64,000 bases of DNA from Treponema sp. (GCA_017470605.1 JAFUYH010000021.1:62001-126000), one strand, 5' to 3'. Counted from the first letter of the stretch, positions 23,565-33,534 are shown. Numbers and translations are program-made. The notes: a model not told the origin generated them from the letters alone.

Positions 23565-25895
23565 ATGTTTTCTAAAAACCGCCTTAACAGGAATTGGCTG
23601 CCCAAAACACCAAAAGATTTTTTTTCTGATTTATTTATCGGAATAATAATTGCACTGGTTTCCATTCCAATCAGCATGGGATATGCTTCGGTTGCGGGGC
23701 TGCCGGTAGTTTACGGACTTTACGGTTCCCTGCTGCCTATTCTTCTTTTTGGGCTGATTTCTTCTTCCCCGCGGGCGGTTTTTGGGGTGGATGCGGCGCC
23801 GGCGGCTCTTGTGGGCGGAATGCTTGCCGGTATGGGAATTGCTCCTGAAAGTGCCGAAGCCCTTCACATTATTCCCCTTGTAACATTTCTGACTTCTCTC
23901 TGGCTGGTACTTTTTTTTGCCCTTCATGCAGACCGGGTTTTAAAGTTTATTTCACAGCCTGTTATGGGCGGTTTTATTACAGGAATTGGAACAACAATTA
24001 TCCTGATGCAGTTTCCAAAACTTTTTGGCGGAGAAAGCGGACACGGCGAAGTTATAGAACTGCTATCCCACATTGTAAGTGAGGCTCGTGCTGTGCATGA
24101 GCAGGGGGCTGGTCAGGGGTATGTAAGCGGGCTTCCTTCCCTGCTGCTGGGCCTTACGACAATAGCGGTAATACTCTTATGCCGGAAGTTTTGCCCCAGG
24201 CTCCCCGTTCAGCCGGTGCTCATGTTTGGGGGAGCGGCCTTTGCCTTTTTTGCAGGAAGTACCCGCCTTGCTGCCTGGGGCATAAAAACGCTCCCTGCCG
24301 TAGAACGCGGCCTGCCCCCTTTTGTCCTCCCAGACCTGAAACTTCTGCACGGCAATCTTGCTACCTTTCTGCTTCCCAGTCTTTCTATAGCCCTTGTTAT
24401 CCTTTCCGAAACCCTTCTTGCAACAAGTAACTTTGCCAGAAAGTACGGCGACACCCTAATGCCCCGCCGCGAAATTGCCGCCTACGCCGCAGGCAATCTT
24501 GCTTCTGCCTTTTGCGGATGCTGCCCGGTAAACGGAAGCGTTTCCCGCACAGGAATTGCCTCTCAGTTCGGCGTAAAAAGTCAGTTCATGTCTGTGACCG
24601 CTTTTTTTGTGATGGCTATAATCCTGCTTTTTGGAACGGGCTTTATTGCATATCTTCCGGTGCCGGTTTTAACTGGCATTGTAATTTCTGCCTTGCTTGG
24701 AACCCTGGAATTTTCCCTTGCCAATAAATTACGCCGCGTAGACCGCATGGAATTCCTGATTTTTAATGTTGCTTTTTTGGCAGTTTTGTTTCTGGGCACA
24801 ATTTACGGCGTTTTAACAGGAGTCCTGCTTGCAATCATAACTTTTATATTCCGTCAGTCTAAGCCAGTTACAGATTTTCTGGGGGTTGTTCCCGGAACAA
24901 AAGGTTATTATTCACTTACCAGCAGGAATTCGCAGGCAAGACCTTTAAAAGGTGTAGTTTTATACAGATTTTCCGCCCCGCTTTTTTATGCGAATATCGA
25001 CCAGTTTTGTGATGATATTATGAATTCCGCAGATTCTGCCCCTTCTGCATCTACAGCCCCTGCCGCACCCACCGACCATTCTATGCAAGTTGCCCGTACA
25101 CATTCAATTAATACCATAGTAGTAGATTCCAGTGGAATCAGCAGTGTAGATGCATCTGCAGCAAGCCGCCTGCTTTCCCTGTACAAGAGTCTTTCTGCCC
25201 GCGGAGTGCATTTTTATCTTGCAGGCCACGTCAGTTCTGTAAACGACCAGTTGCGGGCCTTTGGCGCAGGCCAGCTTATAGAAAATCGTGCCGTACGTGC
25301 AAAAATTCATTATGCCCTCAGTGATGCGGGCTTTGAAGCGCCATATACAGAAGAAATGCTAGAAACTTCTTCAAAAAGTAAAAATTATTCTTCTTACCTT
25401 GCAGAATTTGACTGGGCTTTTGGAAGTCAGGCAGAAGCAAAAATGACAGAAATTGCCCGCCGCCTTGCAGAAGAAATTTCTACCTGCAGCCAGAATAATA
25501 AAGAAATAGACCTGAAAGTTATTCGCGAAAAAGAGCGACAGTATTCTTTTGGTTATTGGGATGAAGCAGATGAAGATGAATTTCTTGATATTCTTGAACT
25601 CCAACTGGAACTTCTGCGAGCCCAGGGCTCGCTCCAGAGTGATCAGAGTCTGGATGAAAAACTTCTGCAGCGTCACATTCAGCTGGAAGAAAAGATGATG
25701 GAAAAGAAATCCGAAATTATAAAGGATGTCGTAAAAAAGAGATGGCATCGTGATGAACGTTTCCGGGAGCAGCATCCAAAACTGGCAGAGCGGCTTGAAC
25801 TTCATTATGAAAGATATTTTGAAGAGCTTGCCATGAAAAATCCTGAACTTGCAAGAGAACTTGCAGAAATCATAGCAGAAGAAGAAAAAAAATAG
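23565..25895 (+). CDS. SulP family inorganic anion transporter with STAS domain and long acidic C-terminal tail
   Basis: 776 residues. Membrane part (~20-430) has the SulP hallmarks 'FFSDLFIGIIIALVSIPISM', 'GLPVVYGLYGSLLPILLFGL', 'QPVMGGFITGIGTTI' and 'CGCCPVNGSVSRTGIASQFG'. A STAS domain follows (~460-600) with 'INTIVVDSSGISSVDASA', interrupted by a low-complexity Ala/Pro/Ser stretch (~487-505). The last ~170 residues form highly charged helices ('LQRHIQLEEKMMEKKSEII', 'ELAREL AEIIAEEEKK') not found in standard SulP proteins. Family substrates are sulfate, bicarbonate or dicarboxylates; the substrate here is unknown. The GC content is somewhat higher in the membrane part than nearby. The stop codon is inside a terminator stem. 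Confidence 0.88.
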   Translation: MFSKNRLNRNWLPKTPKDFFSDLFIGIIIALVSIPISMGYASVAGLPVVYGLYGSLLPILLFGLISSSPRAVFGVDAAPAALVGGMLAGMGIAPESAEALHIIPLVTFLTSLWLVLFFALHADRVLKFISQPVMGGFITGIGTTIILMQFPKLFGGESGHGEVIELLSHIVSEARAVHEQGAGQGYVSGLPSLLLGLTTIAVILLCRKFCPRLPVQPVLMFGGAAFAFFAGSTRLAAWGIKTLPAVERGLPPFVLPDLKLLHGNLATFLLPSLSIALVILSETLLATSNFARKYGDTLMPRREIAAYAAGNLASAFCGCCPVNGSVSRTGIASQFGVKSQFMSVTAFFVMAIILLFGTGFIAYLPVPVLTGIVISALLGTLEFSLANKLRRVDRMEFLIFNVAFLAVLFLGTIYGVLTGVLLAIITFIFRQSKPVTDFLGVVPGTKGYYSLTSRNSQARPLKGVVLYRFSAPLFYANIDQFCDDIMNSADSAPSASTAPAAPTDHSMQVARTHSINTIVVDSSGISSVDASAASRLLSLYKSLSARGVHFYLAGHVSSVNDQLRAFGAGQLIENRAVRAKIHYALSDAGFEAPYTEEMLETSSKSKNYSSYLAEFDWAFGSQAEAKMTEIARRLAEEISTCSQNNKEIDLKVIREKERQYSFGYWDEADEDEFLDILELQLELLRAQGSLQSDQSLDEKLLQRHIQLEEKMMEKKSEIIKDVVKKRWHRDERFREQHPKLAERLELHYERYFEELAMKNPELARELAEIIAEEEKK

Positions 25896-25935
25896 CGGTG
25901 AAACGCCTTTTAATTAGACCAATCACCGCTATTTT
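25893..25935. terminator. Bidirectional terminator between SulP and rubrerythrin genes
   Basis: TAGCGGTGA and TCACCGCTA form a perfect 9-bp stem with a 21-base loop. Plus strand is followed by TTTT; minus strand by eight Ts (from the A-run at 25885-25892). The SulP stop codon is the first three bases of the stem. Confidence 0.8.
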
Positions 25936-25955
25936 GAGAAATCAGGAATGATTTA

Positions 25956-26516
25956 TTATCTTCCCCAGGTAAGAATTAAATCGTAATTATCTTCACGAAC
26001 TTCAAAATACTGATTGTATTCACCGCAAGTCGGGCAGTATTCTGGAGCCTTGTCGCCCACAACAATGTGACCACATTTAAGACATTCCCAAATCTTAACG
26101 GAATTCTTTTTAAGTTCAGACTTTGAATCTTCATCGTTCAAAAGTGAACGGTAGCGGTCTTCGTGGCGTTTTTCAATATCTGCAACTGCACGGAATTTTT
26201 TTGCCAGTTCTGCAAAACCTTCTTCTTCTGCAGTTTTTGCAAATCCCACGTACATATCTGTCCATTCGTAGTTTTCGCCGTCCGCAGCGGCCTTAAGGTT
26301 TGCCTTAGTGTCGTTTATTCCGCCCAATTCGGTAAGCCACATTTTTGCGTGCTGCTCTTCATTGTTTGCAGTTTTCTTAAAAATTTCTGCAATCTTAGTC
26401 AGCCCTTCTTTTTCTGCTACTGCCGAAAAATAGGTGTATTTATTGCGGGCCTGTGATTCCCCCGCAAAAGCTGCCAGTAAATTTTTTTCTGTTTTTGTAC
26501 CTTCGTATTTGCTCAT
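25956..26516 (-). CDS. rbr: Rubrerythrin
   Basis: Non-haem diiron peroxidase of anaerobes that reduces hydrogen peroxide in the cytoplasm using rubredoxin-type electrons. 186 residues. The four-helix ferritin-like domain carries the iron ligands in '[19 protein letters not shown]', '[11 protein letters not shown]', '[25 protein letters not shown]'-type segments. The C-terminal rubredoxin-like zinc-ribbon has two CxxC pairs: '[10 protein letters not shown]' and '[15 protein letters not shown]'. The start is the second ATG (MSKYEGTK) with AGGAG 9 bases upstream; the ATG three codons earlier is too close to that site. Monocistronic, behind a terminator shared with SulP. Typical of oxygen-stressed obligate anaerobes. 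Confidence 0.93.
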   Translation of the reverse strand: MSKYEGTKTEKNLLAAFAGESQARNKYTYFSAVAEKEGLTKIAEIFKKTANNEEQHAKMWLTELGGINDTKANLKAAADGENYEWTDMYVGFAKTAEEEGFAELAKKFRAVADIEKRHEDRYRSLLNDEDSKSELKKNSVKIWECLKCGHIVVGDKAPEYCPTCGEYNQYFEVREDNYDLILTWGR

Positions 26517-26594
26517 ATATAGCATCTCCTAAAAAATAAATATTAAATCTATTATATCATGGATTTTCCCTATATATAAAAATATTTTATGTGT

Positions 26595-26600
26595 TATAAT
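26595..26600 (+). promoter_or_regulatory. -10 box of the 298-residue lipoprotein gene
   Basis: TATAAT 33 bases before the ATG, leaving a leader with AAAAAAGGAG, the conventional geometry in contrast to the leaderless genes. Confidence 0.45.
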
Positions 26601-26633
26601 TAAAATGATAATAACAAAAAAAGGAGTTTAAAA

Positions 26634-27530
26634 ATGAGAAAAAGCAAAATTATTCTTTTGTCTCTTCTTGTGGCTGTCTTGTTTGGATTTGCAAGCTGTG
26701 ATTTTAATGCGAGTGATTTACCAGAGGCAAGTGTTAGTATTATTGAAAATGGAGCTACAGATGTAGATCCTGCAGCAGTGTCTTACATTGACGTAAAGTT
26801 TGATAAGTCAATGAATACAAAGTATTCTGGTTTCATTTATTATGGTGATATCTATTATGATATACAGGAGCATTTCTGGTATAATTCTTATACTTATCGT
26901 ATTTATGTAGATTTACGATATGGTCAGAACTATAAACTTGTAATTAATGATAGTGATTATGCAACATCACATTCAGATGATAAATACAAGAGTGAATTTT
27001 TTAGAGATACAGAAGGTAATAAGTTAAAACAATTTGCAATTGAATTTTCTACTATCCCTTCTACTTTGGAACATCCTCATACATTTGAACTTGATTTAAC
27101 AAACAAAAACGTACTGGGCTATTCTACATTTACATTGAATTTTGCTGATAATTCAGAAAATACAGAAAATACACAGCAAATGTTAGTTGGTTTAAAACCT
27201 CTTTTAAATCATGAAATGCTTAAAAAGGGTGATACAGTAAAACTTAAATATAAGCTTTCTTCTGCTTATGATATTTCAGAGATTCGTGCAAATCTTATTG
27301 ATGGAAGTTCTTATATGAATTACTGGGGTCAGCTGAACAGCGATACAACTAAAGATGTAGTTTTGGTAAAAGACTACACTGCTGCTACAGCTGATGCAGA
27401 TCCAAACATTTACGAGGGTGAAATTTCTTTTGATATTGCTAAAGACATGTATGCAAATTTTATGGTTCAGCTCTGGGCAGACTATGGCCTAGATGATGAT
27501 CTTTATAGCATTGATATTTTAGCTGATTAG
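26634..27530 (+). CDS. Predicted lipoprotein with Ig-like (SbsA/Big_5-type) domain
   Basis: 298 residues; lipobox 'FGFASCDFN'. The first mature domain ('ENGATDVDPAAVSYIDVKFD' then 'KSMNTKYSGFIYY', 'YGQNYKLVIN', 'LKQFAIEFSTIP') follows the bacterial Ig-like Big_5/SbsA pattern 'GAxxVDxxxxxIxVxFDxxM'. The second half is beta-rich with no identifiable motif. Probably a surface-exposed binding protein; ligand unknown. AAAGGAG precedes the ATG. Convergent with the next gene, three bases apart, with a small palindrome TAACTAGTTA between them. Confidence 0.68.
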   Translation: MRKSKIILLSLLVAVLFGFASCDFNASDLPEASVSIIENGATDVDPAAVSYIDVKFDKSMNTKYSGFIYYGDIYYDIQEHFWYNSYTYRIYVDLRYGQNYKLVINDSDYATSHSDDKYKSEFFRDTEGNKLKQFAIEFSTIPSTLEHPHTFELDLTNKNVLGYSTFTLNFADNSENTENTQQMLVGLKPLLNHEMLKKGDTVKLKYKLSSAYDISEIRANLIDGSSYMNYWGQLNSDTTKDVVLVKDYTAATADADPNIYEGEISFDIAKDMYANFMVQLWADYGLDDDLYSIDILAD

Positions 27531-27533
27531 TAA

Positions 27534-28988
27534 CTAGTTATAAAAACAGAGGAGGAAGTCTTTAAACTTTACTTTAAGGTCTTCCTCTTCAAACTGGTAG
27601 TAATGGAAACCATAGGAATCCAGATATTTAGAAATATTACTGCCAGCTTCTATTGGAGTTATTGTAGTTTCAGCTATTTCTGCAATTTCTTCCAGGTCTA
27701 TTTTTGGTAAAGTAAATTCATATCCATCAATATTTCTTGAAACCTCTATGTAGAGGCTTGGTTTACTAGAATCTTCTGCTTTTGGATTTATTAAAACAAG
27801 GCAGAATTCTTTTAATAACTGTTCAAAAGTCTTATTTGTTTTATTAAGGGTATTTACTGCTTCTACAACAGATTCTTCATTAACATATGCATTAGTTGCA
27901 ATTTCGTGGAAAAGTTCGGCACCGCCGTAATTTCTAACAAGAAAGGCTCCAAATGCATAGGCATTTGAATAATTAAATGAAACTCTAAAATCATTCTGCA
28001 AAATATCTGCCCAGTTTCCAAAACCAAATACATAGCCACCCTGTACAAAAATCTTTAGGCGACTGTAAATGGAATTATCAAAATCGGTACCAAGCTGGTC
28101 ATCAAAAAGGTCTTCTGTAAGCATAGAAAGCATTTCTGTATACCAGGTGTCCATTTCAAGGCCATATTTTAAGGTTTTATTAGCAAAATTTAGCATATGG
28201 TTAAATTCATGAACTACAGTAGAGTAAAGGCCGGAAGCATAATCTTCATCTTTTGCATAAAATGAATCTATACATAAAAGTTCAATCTGGTTTTTTCCAG
28301 ACTGGTCGTTTGCATAGTAGGCAGGGTGGAAATAGCCCAAAAGGTTACCATTCCATTTATCATTCTGGATGTCAAAAAGAAGTATGGAAATCTTTTTATT
28401 TGGTTGAATTATATTTGTATATGAAGTTATTCCGTCATATTTAGGGCCGCAAATAGCAGTTTCCTGTTCGTAATAATGGTCAAATTTTTCTGCAAATTCT
28501 TCTATTTCTTCTGCTGACATTAAGGAATCTTCGTCTTCATCATCCAGGGTCCAGATATAGCAGTATTCGCCTTCATATTTTAAGGTTCCTGTACGGTTTC
28601 CGTTCATGTAGTCTGCATCGTAAAAACCATGTTTTTCACCAAGCTTAAATTTTCTTACACGAACAGTTGTGGTAGTGTCTGTTGTTCTGGAGTTATCTTC
28701 TCTAAAGAGCAGGGAATTATCGAACAGGTAAGGGGCGGTATGTTCTACTGTGCCTGTTTCAGGTAGAGTAGATGGTACCTCATCCTCTATTATACTTCTG
28801 GAGTTTGACTTTTTTATTGTAATCCATTTGTCTTTTGTTTCTTTGTCTGTTTTTGTCGGATTTACAAAAAAGAGATTGGTTACGTCGGTTAATTTTTGAT
28901 AATCGTCATCGTTTTCAAAAAGTGCCGAAAAATTGCAAGATGATAATAAAACTAATGAACTAAGTGCTAAAACTGATATTTTTCTCAT
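27534..28988 (-). CDS. Predicted lipoprotein zinc metalloprotease (M30/hyicolysin-like)
   Basis: 484 residues; lipobox 'LVLLSSCNFS'. A zinc site is visible in 'TVVHEFNHMLNFANKTLKYG' (HExxH-like HEFNH) followed by 'WYTEMLSMLTEDLF' supplying a downstream Glu, the arrangement in M30-type peptidases ('HEFQHM...WLNEGLS'). Upstream, 'KISILLFDIQNDKWNGNLLG' 'YFHPAYYA' and 'NQIELLCIDSFY' match the same family's N-terminal catalytic subdomain. An extracellular protease anchored to the membrane is expected. TATAAT sits 6 bases before the ATG. The promoter and first codons are bracketed by a perfect 15-bp inverted repeat (see findings). Confidence 0.72.
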   Translation of the reverse strand: MRKISVLALSSLVLLSSCNFSALFENDDDYQKLTDVTNLFFVNPTKTDKETKDKWITIKKSNSRSIIEDEVPSTLPETGTVEHTAPYLFDNSLLFREDNSRTTDTTTTVRVRKFKLGEKHGFYDADYMNGNRTGTLKYEGEYCYIWTLDDEDEDSLMSAEEIEEFAEKFDHYYEQETAICGPKYDGITSYTNIIQPNKKISILLFDIQNDKWNGNLLGYFHPAYYANDQSGKNQIELLCIDSFYAKDEDYASGLYSTVVHEFNHMLNFANKTLKYGLEMDTWYTEMLSMLTEDLFDDQLGTDFDNSIYSRLKIFVQGGYVFGFGNWADILQNDFRVSFNYSNAYAFGAFLVRNYGGAELFHEIATNAYVNEESVVEAVNTLNKTNKTFEQLLKEFCLVLINPKAEDSSKPSLYIEVSRNIDGYEFTLPKIDLEEIAEIAETTITPIEAGSNISKYLDSYGFHYYQFEEEDLKVKFKDFLLCFYN

Positions 28989-29041
28989 TCCTAAATTATA
29001 TCATATAAAATATGAAGAATGAACAATTTTAGCACTTAGTT
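28958..29041. repeat. 15-bp inverted repeat bracketing the metalloprotease promoter and start codon
   Basis: AACTAAGTGCTAAAA (28958-28972) and its exact reverse complement (29027-29041) enclose 54 bases that hold the -10 box, ATG and first codons of the metalloprotease gene. One arm is in coding sequence (codons ~6-10), the other just after the GH51 stop. Confidence 0.6.
28995..29000 (-). promoter_or_regulatory. -10 box of the metalloprotease gene
   Basis: TATAAT on the minus strand, 6 bases before the ATG; lies inside the segment bracketed by a 15-bp inverted repeat. Confidence 0.5.
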
Positions 29042-29044
29042 TCT

Positions 29045-31117
29045 TTACAACTTAATAACAAGGAAAGACTTTGCTGGCAGGTTGATGGTGCCATCGAAAG
29101 TTTCTTTGCTGATTGTATAGTTTACTGCTTCTGGGCCTCGTTTTTCGCAGATTTCACGATTGCTCATAACATCTGTTGTTGTACAAATTGCGTCTGTTGC
29201 AACAACTTTTTTTGCCTGACCGTTGGCTGCAACAAGGCGGGCAATTTCCGCATTGCAATAGTAAGTTGAACCATCAGCTTTTTTAAGTAAAAGAGACTGT
29301 TCTTCTTCTGAACCATTTGCAATTTTAAGGATTGTTGAATCATCTTTTTCATCCTTTACTGCGGAAACATAAAGCCCCTTCTGGCGCAAGTTTTTTTCCT
29401 GGCCGTTCAAATCCAAAGCCTGACTTCCGGAATAGTCAGAGAACATTTTCTGAACATAATAGCTTGGTGTAAGCACTACGCGGTCTGCATCAAACCAAAT
29501 CATATCTGGAGTCCACTGCGAATGGCCGATGCGGTTAAAAAGCGGGGCATAGGAAGCAAGCCTTACAAGGTCGCCGTTGCGTTCCATGCCGGTCATCATG
29601 GCGGCTTCTGCAACAGCCGCTTCTACAGAATTAGAAAGATTTGCATCATGGGCGGCATATTCGCCTGCAAAAACATACATATCACGCGGATAGTCGTCAT
29701 AGAAAGAAACATTTTCGTAAAGCCAGCTTGGAGCCACGTAGTAGTGTTCGTCTACCGCGTAGGCAAAATCCTTATTTTTTGCGGCCTGAGAACGGTAAAA
29801 TTCCCATGCCTTAGTGTGCATTTCGTGTTTTACAAAAGGCCCTGCAGTACCAATGCATTTAATTTCCGGGTATTTTTCGTGGATTGCTTTTTCAAAGGCA
29901 ATGTAGCGGGGAGCAAGGTCTACACGTGCACTTTCCCACTGCTCGTTACCAATTCCAATCATATCCATGTTAAAACTTTCCGGGTGCCCCATCTGTGCAC
30001 GGATTTTTCCCCATCTGCTTGTAACAGGCCCGTTTGCAAATTCAATTAAATCCAGAGCGTCCTGAACATACTGCTGGAATTCTGGTGAATCTACAGGAAC
30101 CAGGTCGTAGGAGCGGAACTGACAGGCAAGACCCACATTCAGAACAGGGAGCGGTTTACAAGGACGCTTTTTAGAAGAAAGCAGTTCACAAAGCAGAAAG
30201 TATTCGTAAAAGCCGATTCCATAACTCTGCATATAGTGGCAGTCTGGAGTTTCCCAGGCCTTTATTACGTTTCCGCCCTGAACAGCCCAAAGGCTAGTGT
30301 TTATCTTTCTTTCTTCCAGAGGACCAACGGTGTTTTTCCACTGATAGCGGCGCATTATGCTGGTTCCTTCCACAATACATCCGCCCGGAAATCTTAAAAA
30401 TGCAGGATGAAGATTTTCAAGGGCTTCAAACAAATCTTTGCGGAAAATACCGGCAACCGCATCTTCTGGAATCATGGAAATCAGGTCAAATTCTATGCAA
30501 CCTGCTTTTGTAAGGCAGATTTCAAAATCTGCACCCTGAACATCATCGGCTGCGGTAAGTTCAGTTTCATACTTTTGCCATTCCATTATGTCGCAGTTTA
30601 CGGTGATGGTGTCATACCATTCTTTAGGCCGCCTTTTTATGCTCTTAAATTCTACTTCTGATTCAGCAAAAGTCTTTCCGCTTTTAGAAACTCGGACAGA
30701 AAGTTTTCCTTCCGGGTAATTTACTTCGCGGGCATAAAAAGAAACGCGATACTTCATGCCCTTTTTAAGAGAAATACCGTCGTAAGCCTTGTTTTTAAAG
30801 CCCTGACCGTCTTTTTCTGCCGTAAAACGCAGGTAATGAGGATTTTTTTCGCTTACAGGTTCATTAAAAGAGATTTCCAAAGCGTCTTCTTTTGCATCAG
30901 CAGAGTTTGCAGACCAGGCATAAAGATTATCTTCTTTTAAAACATAATTATGATTTTCGCCCTTGCTTTTTATAGCTTCAAAAGAGCGGTTTTCTATCAT
31001 CTCTGCATAAAGTCCGCCGTCTGCCGCAAAATTAATGTCTTCAAAAAAAAGTCCGACCATATCTGGCGAAACTTCATGTGCAATTCTGTCAGAAAGTGTA
31101 AGTGAATTAGAGTTCAT
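29045..31117 (-). CDS. GH51 alpha-L-arabinofuranosidase with inserted carbohydrate-binding-like domain
   Basis: Releases L-arabinose from arabinoxylan or arabino-oligosaccharides. 690 residues, no signal peptide, so probably cytoplasmic. GH51 is shown by 'SPDMVGLFFEDINFAADGGL' 'YAEMIENRSFE', 'LRFPGGCIVEG', acid/base Glu in 'MIGIGNEQWES' (~391), and nucleophile Glu in 'YVFAGEYAAHD' (~485), with 'IWFDADRVVLTPSYYVQKMF' and a C-terminal beta-sandwich. Residues ~70-215 are a CBM4/9-like insertion ('YRVSFYAREVNYPEGKLSVR'), an arrangement seen in a GH51 subgroup. AAGGAG is 5 bases before the ATG. Confidence 0.92.
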   Translation of the reverse strand: MNSNSLTLSDRIAHEVSPDMVGLFFEDINFAADGGLYAEMIENRSFEAIKSKGENHNYVLKEDNLYAWSANSADAKEDALEISFNEPVSEKNPHYLRFTAEKDGQGFKNKAYDGISLKKGMKYRVSFYAREVNYPEGKLSVRVSKSGKTFAESEVEFKSIKRRPKEWYDTITVNCDIMEWQKYETELTAADDVQGADFEICLTKAGCIEFDLISMIPEDAVAGIFRKDLFEALENLHPAFLRFPGGCIVEGTSIMRRYQWKNTVGPLEERKINTSLWAVQGGNVIKAWETPDCHYMQSYGIGFYEYFLLCELLSSKKRPCKPLPVLNVGLACQFRSYDLVPVDSPEFQQYVQDALDLIEFANGPVTSRWGKIRAQMGHPESFNMDMIGIGNEQWESARVDLAPRYIAFEKAIHEKYPEIKCIGTAGPFVKHEMHTKAWEFYRSQAAKNKDFAYAVDEHYYVAPSWLYENVSFYDDYPRDMYVFAGEYAAHDANLSNSVEAAVAEAAMMTGMERNGDLVRLASYAPLFNRIGHSQWTPDMIWFDADRVVLTPSYYVQKMFSDYSGSQALDLNGQEKNLRQKGLYVSAVKDEKDDSTILKIANGSEEEQSLLLKKADGSTYYCNAEIARLVAANGQAKKVVATDAICTTTDVMSNREICEKRGPEAVNYTISKETFDGTINLPAKSFLVIKL

Positions 31118-31359
31118 AAAGGCTCCTTAAAATTTCCATGTTATAGCGGTGCTGTGTAGTAAAACGTTTAATATTAGTATACCTGTTTTGTTTGCCTAAT
31201 TCAATTTTTAGATATATAATAAACTGTTATATTTGGAATATAAAAATGAAGAAAGCCTGCTCTTTGGAGTCTATGGGTTCATTTTTGTAAGTTCCATATT
31301 TTTTTTTAACATAATAAATCGTTTTACAAAGACAAAAACTGCGTCTAATAGGAGGAATT
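31118..31359. other. 242-base divergent intergenic region between GH51 and the chemoreceptor gene
   Basis: AT-rich, with AGGAGG before the chemoreceptor start and a 9-bp inverted repeat (AAAAATGAA/TTCATTTTT, around 31242-31287). Short reading frames here lack ribosome sites. No riboswitch consensus (for example c-di-GMP-I) was recognised. Confidence 0.4.
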
Positions 31360-33462
31360 ATGAGCAGAATTTCATCTTTAAGAGTATCACTGACCATCAA
31401 ACTGCTTGTCATGTCATTAACAGTCTTGATAGTAGCAAATGTTATTATTGGGACAGTGGCATACAAAATTTCTTCAGTCGGAATGAAACAGAGTGTATAC
31501 AGTCAGTTAGGAGCAACTTCTTCTGATATTGCAAATCAGATTGCCGCAATAAATCAGAAACAGTTTAATGCCCTGCATTTTCTTGCAGAACAGGCTTTCA
31601 TAAAGGACGAAAGTATCTCTCTGGAAGAAAAGAACCTGCAGCTTTCAGGCATAGCTAAGGCTTTGGGTGGTAATTATGAAAACATCGCTTTTTACGATAG
31701 GGATGGAAATGCCCTTTTAGGCGATGGCCGCACAATGAATTTTGCTTCCCGCCCTTATTTTAAGGAAGCCTTTGCAGGAAAAGACTTTGTTTCTGACCCG
31801 GCTTTCAGTACAGTAACAGATTCTGTTCTGCAGCATTACAGCGTTCCTGTTTACAACAGCAGACATCAGCCAATCGGGGCTGTTGTAATGGTAATCAGTG
31901 GAAACACGATTTATGACACCATTGCTGCTATTGATATGGGTGGCGGAATGCATCCTTCTGTAATTAACTATAAGACTAGTGCAACAATTGCAAACGCAAA
32001 CGCAGGAACAGACGAACAGGATACAGGAAATCAGGAACTTGATAATACTCAGGGTTTAGGTCTTGTTCTTTCTCACATTTTTGAAGGTAAGGAAGGCGTA
32101 GAAGACTTTGTAGACCCTAACATTCACGCACATCTTATTGCATCTTATAAAAGAGTTCCAAACAGCGACTGGACTGTTTTTGCCGTTGCTCCTTATGCGT
32201 TCTACTTTTCTGCCCTCACAGCAATGCAGAAATCCCTTACTCTGGTAATGCTTCTGGCTATCATCATTTCTTCACTTCTTATCCTTGTTTTTGTAGCACT
32301 TTTAATTAAGCCTCTTAAAACAGTGAAAGCTTCCATCACAACAATTGCAAGCGGAAATGCCGACCTTACCCAGCGCATTCCAGCTGCTTCAAATGACGAA
32401 ATTGGTGATGTAGTTTCTGGCTTTAATACCTTTGTTGAAAAACTTCAGGAAATTATATCAAGCCTTAAAAAGTCAAAAGGAAGTCTGCAGGTTGTTGATA
32501 ATGAACTGCAGGCCAGTACACAGGATGCTTCCGCTTCCATTACAGAAATTATTTCTAATATAGAAAGCGTAAACAATCAGATTATGAATCAGGCTGGTTC
32601 TGTTCAGGAAACTGCCGGTGCCGTAAATGAAATCAGTTCAAATATTGAATCTCTTGAAAGAATGATTGAAACCCAGTCTGCCGGAGTTACACAGGCTTCT
32701 GCTGCTGTAGAACAGATGATTGGAAACATCAATTCCGTAAATACTTCTGTAGACAAGATGATTTCTTCTTTCAAGCATCTTACAGATAACTCAAATGTTG
32801 GAATTACAACACAGAATAACGCGAATGAAAAAATCATGCGCATTGAAGAGCAGTCTAAGATGCTGCAGGACGCAAACATTGCCATTGCAAATATTGCTGA
32901 ACAGACAAATCTTCTTGCTATGAACGCCGCAATTGAAGCGGCCCACGCTGGCGAAGCCGGAAAGGGATTTGCCGTAGTTGCAGATGAAATCCGTAAACTT
33001 TCAGAAACTTCTACAGACCAGTCAAAGACAATCGGTTCTGAACTTCAGAAGATTCAGGATACAATTCAGGAAGTTGTTGAAGTTTCAAATGAAACAAACA
33101 CAGCTTTTTCTGCAATTTCCCAGAGTATTGAAGAAACAAGCCAGATTATTGACCAGATTAAGACCGCAATGGAAGAACAGCAGATTGGTTCTAAGCAGAT
33201 TATTGATGCCCTGCAGGATATGAACAACTCTACTTCTGAAGTTAAGTCTGCTTCTCAGGAAATGACGGAAGGAAACAAACAGATTCTTTCTGAAATTGAA
33301 AAACTGCAGAATGCAACAGATATGATAAAAGACAGTATTAAGGAAATGCAGGTTGGTGCCCAGCGCATTAATGAAACTGGAGCCGCACTTTCTGAAATTT
33401 CTGGCAAAGTCGGACGCAACATCAAAGAAATTGGTGATGAAGTCGACCTGTTCAAAGTCTAA
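31360..33462 (+). CDS. Methyl-accepting chemotaxis protein, dCache sensor
   Basis: 700 residues: N-terminal helix (~12-35), periplasmic double-Cache domain (~40-285; '[20 protein letters not shown]', '[16 protein letters not shown]', 'GAVVMVISG'), second membrane helix (~290-315), HAMP ('[20 protein letters not shown]' 'DLTQRIP'), then the cytoplasmic signalling helices with the nearly invariant hairpin tip '[21 protein letters not shown]' split here as '[15 protein letters not shown]' and '[17 protein letters not shown]'. It transmits ligand binding to CheA/CheW arrays at the cell pole. No C-terminal CheR-binding pentapeptide. AGGAGG precedes the ATG. Monocistronic with a strong terminator. 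Ligand unknown; amino acids or small carboxylates are common for dCache. Confidence 0.95.
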   Translation: MSRISSLRVSLTIKLLVMSLTVLIVANVIIGTVAYKISSVGMKQSVYSQLGATSSDIANQIAAINQKQFNALHFLAEQAFIKDESISLEEKNLQLSGIAKALGGNYENIAFYDRDGNALLGDGRTMNFASRPYFKEAFAGKDFVSDPAFSTVTDSVLQHYSVPVYNSRHQPIGAVVMVISGNTIYDTIAAIDMGGGMHPSVINYKTSATIANANAGTDEQDTGNQELDNTQGLGLVLSHIFEGKEGVEDFVDPNIHAHLIASYKRVPNSDWTVFAVAPYAFYFSALTAMQKSLTLVMLLAIIISSLLILVFVALLIKPLKTVKASITTIASGNADLTQRIPAASNDEIGDVVSGFNTFVEKLQEIISSLKKSKGSLQVVDNELQASTQDASASITEIISNIESVNNQIMNQAGSVQETAGAVNEISSNIESLERMIETQSAGVTQASAAVEQMIGNINSVNTSVDKMISSFKHLTDNSNVGITTQNNANEKIMRIEEQSKMLQDANIAIANIAEQTNLLAMNAAIEAAHAGEAGKGFAVVADEIRKLSETSTDQSKTIGSELQKIQDTIQEVVEVSNETNTAFSAISQSIEETSQIIDQIKTAMEEQQIGSKQIIDALQDMNNSTSEVKSASQEMTEGNKQILSEIEKLQNATDMIKDSIKEMQVGAQRINETGAALSEISGKVGRNIKEIGDEVDLFKV

Positions 33463-33486
33463 TCTTTTATCATGCTGATTTTAAAA

Positions 33487-33531
33487 CAAGCCCGAGGATG
33501 ATAATTGTTATCCTCGGGCTTGCCTTTTTTT
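33487..33531 (+). terminator. Rho-independent terminator of the chemoreceptor gene
   Basis: 13-bp stem CAAGCCCGAGGAT/ATCCTCGGGCTTG with a 10-base loop, then seven Ts two bases later. Confidence 0.9.
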
Positions 33532-33534
33532 GTC

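Noticed and set aside
31230..31360. Possible c-di-GMP or other riboswitch upstream of the chemoreceptor gene
   Set aside because: None of the conserved GEMM bases were recognised; only a weak AT-rich inverted repeat is present.
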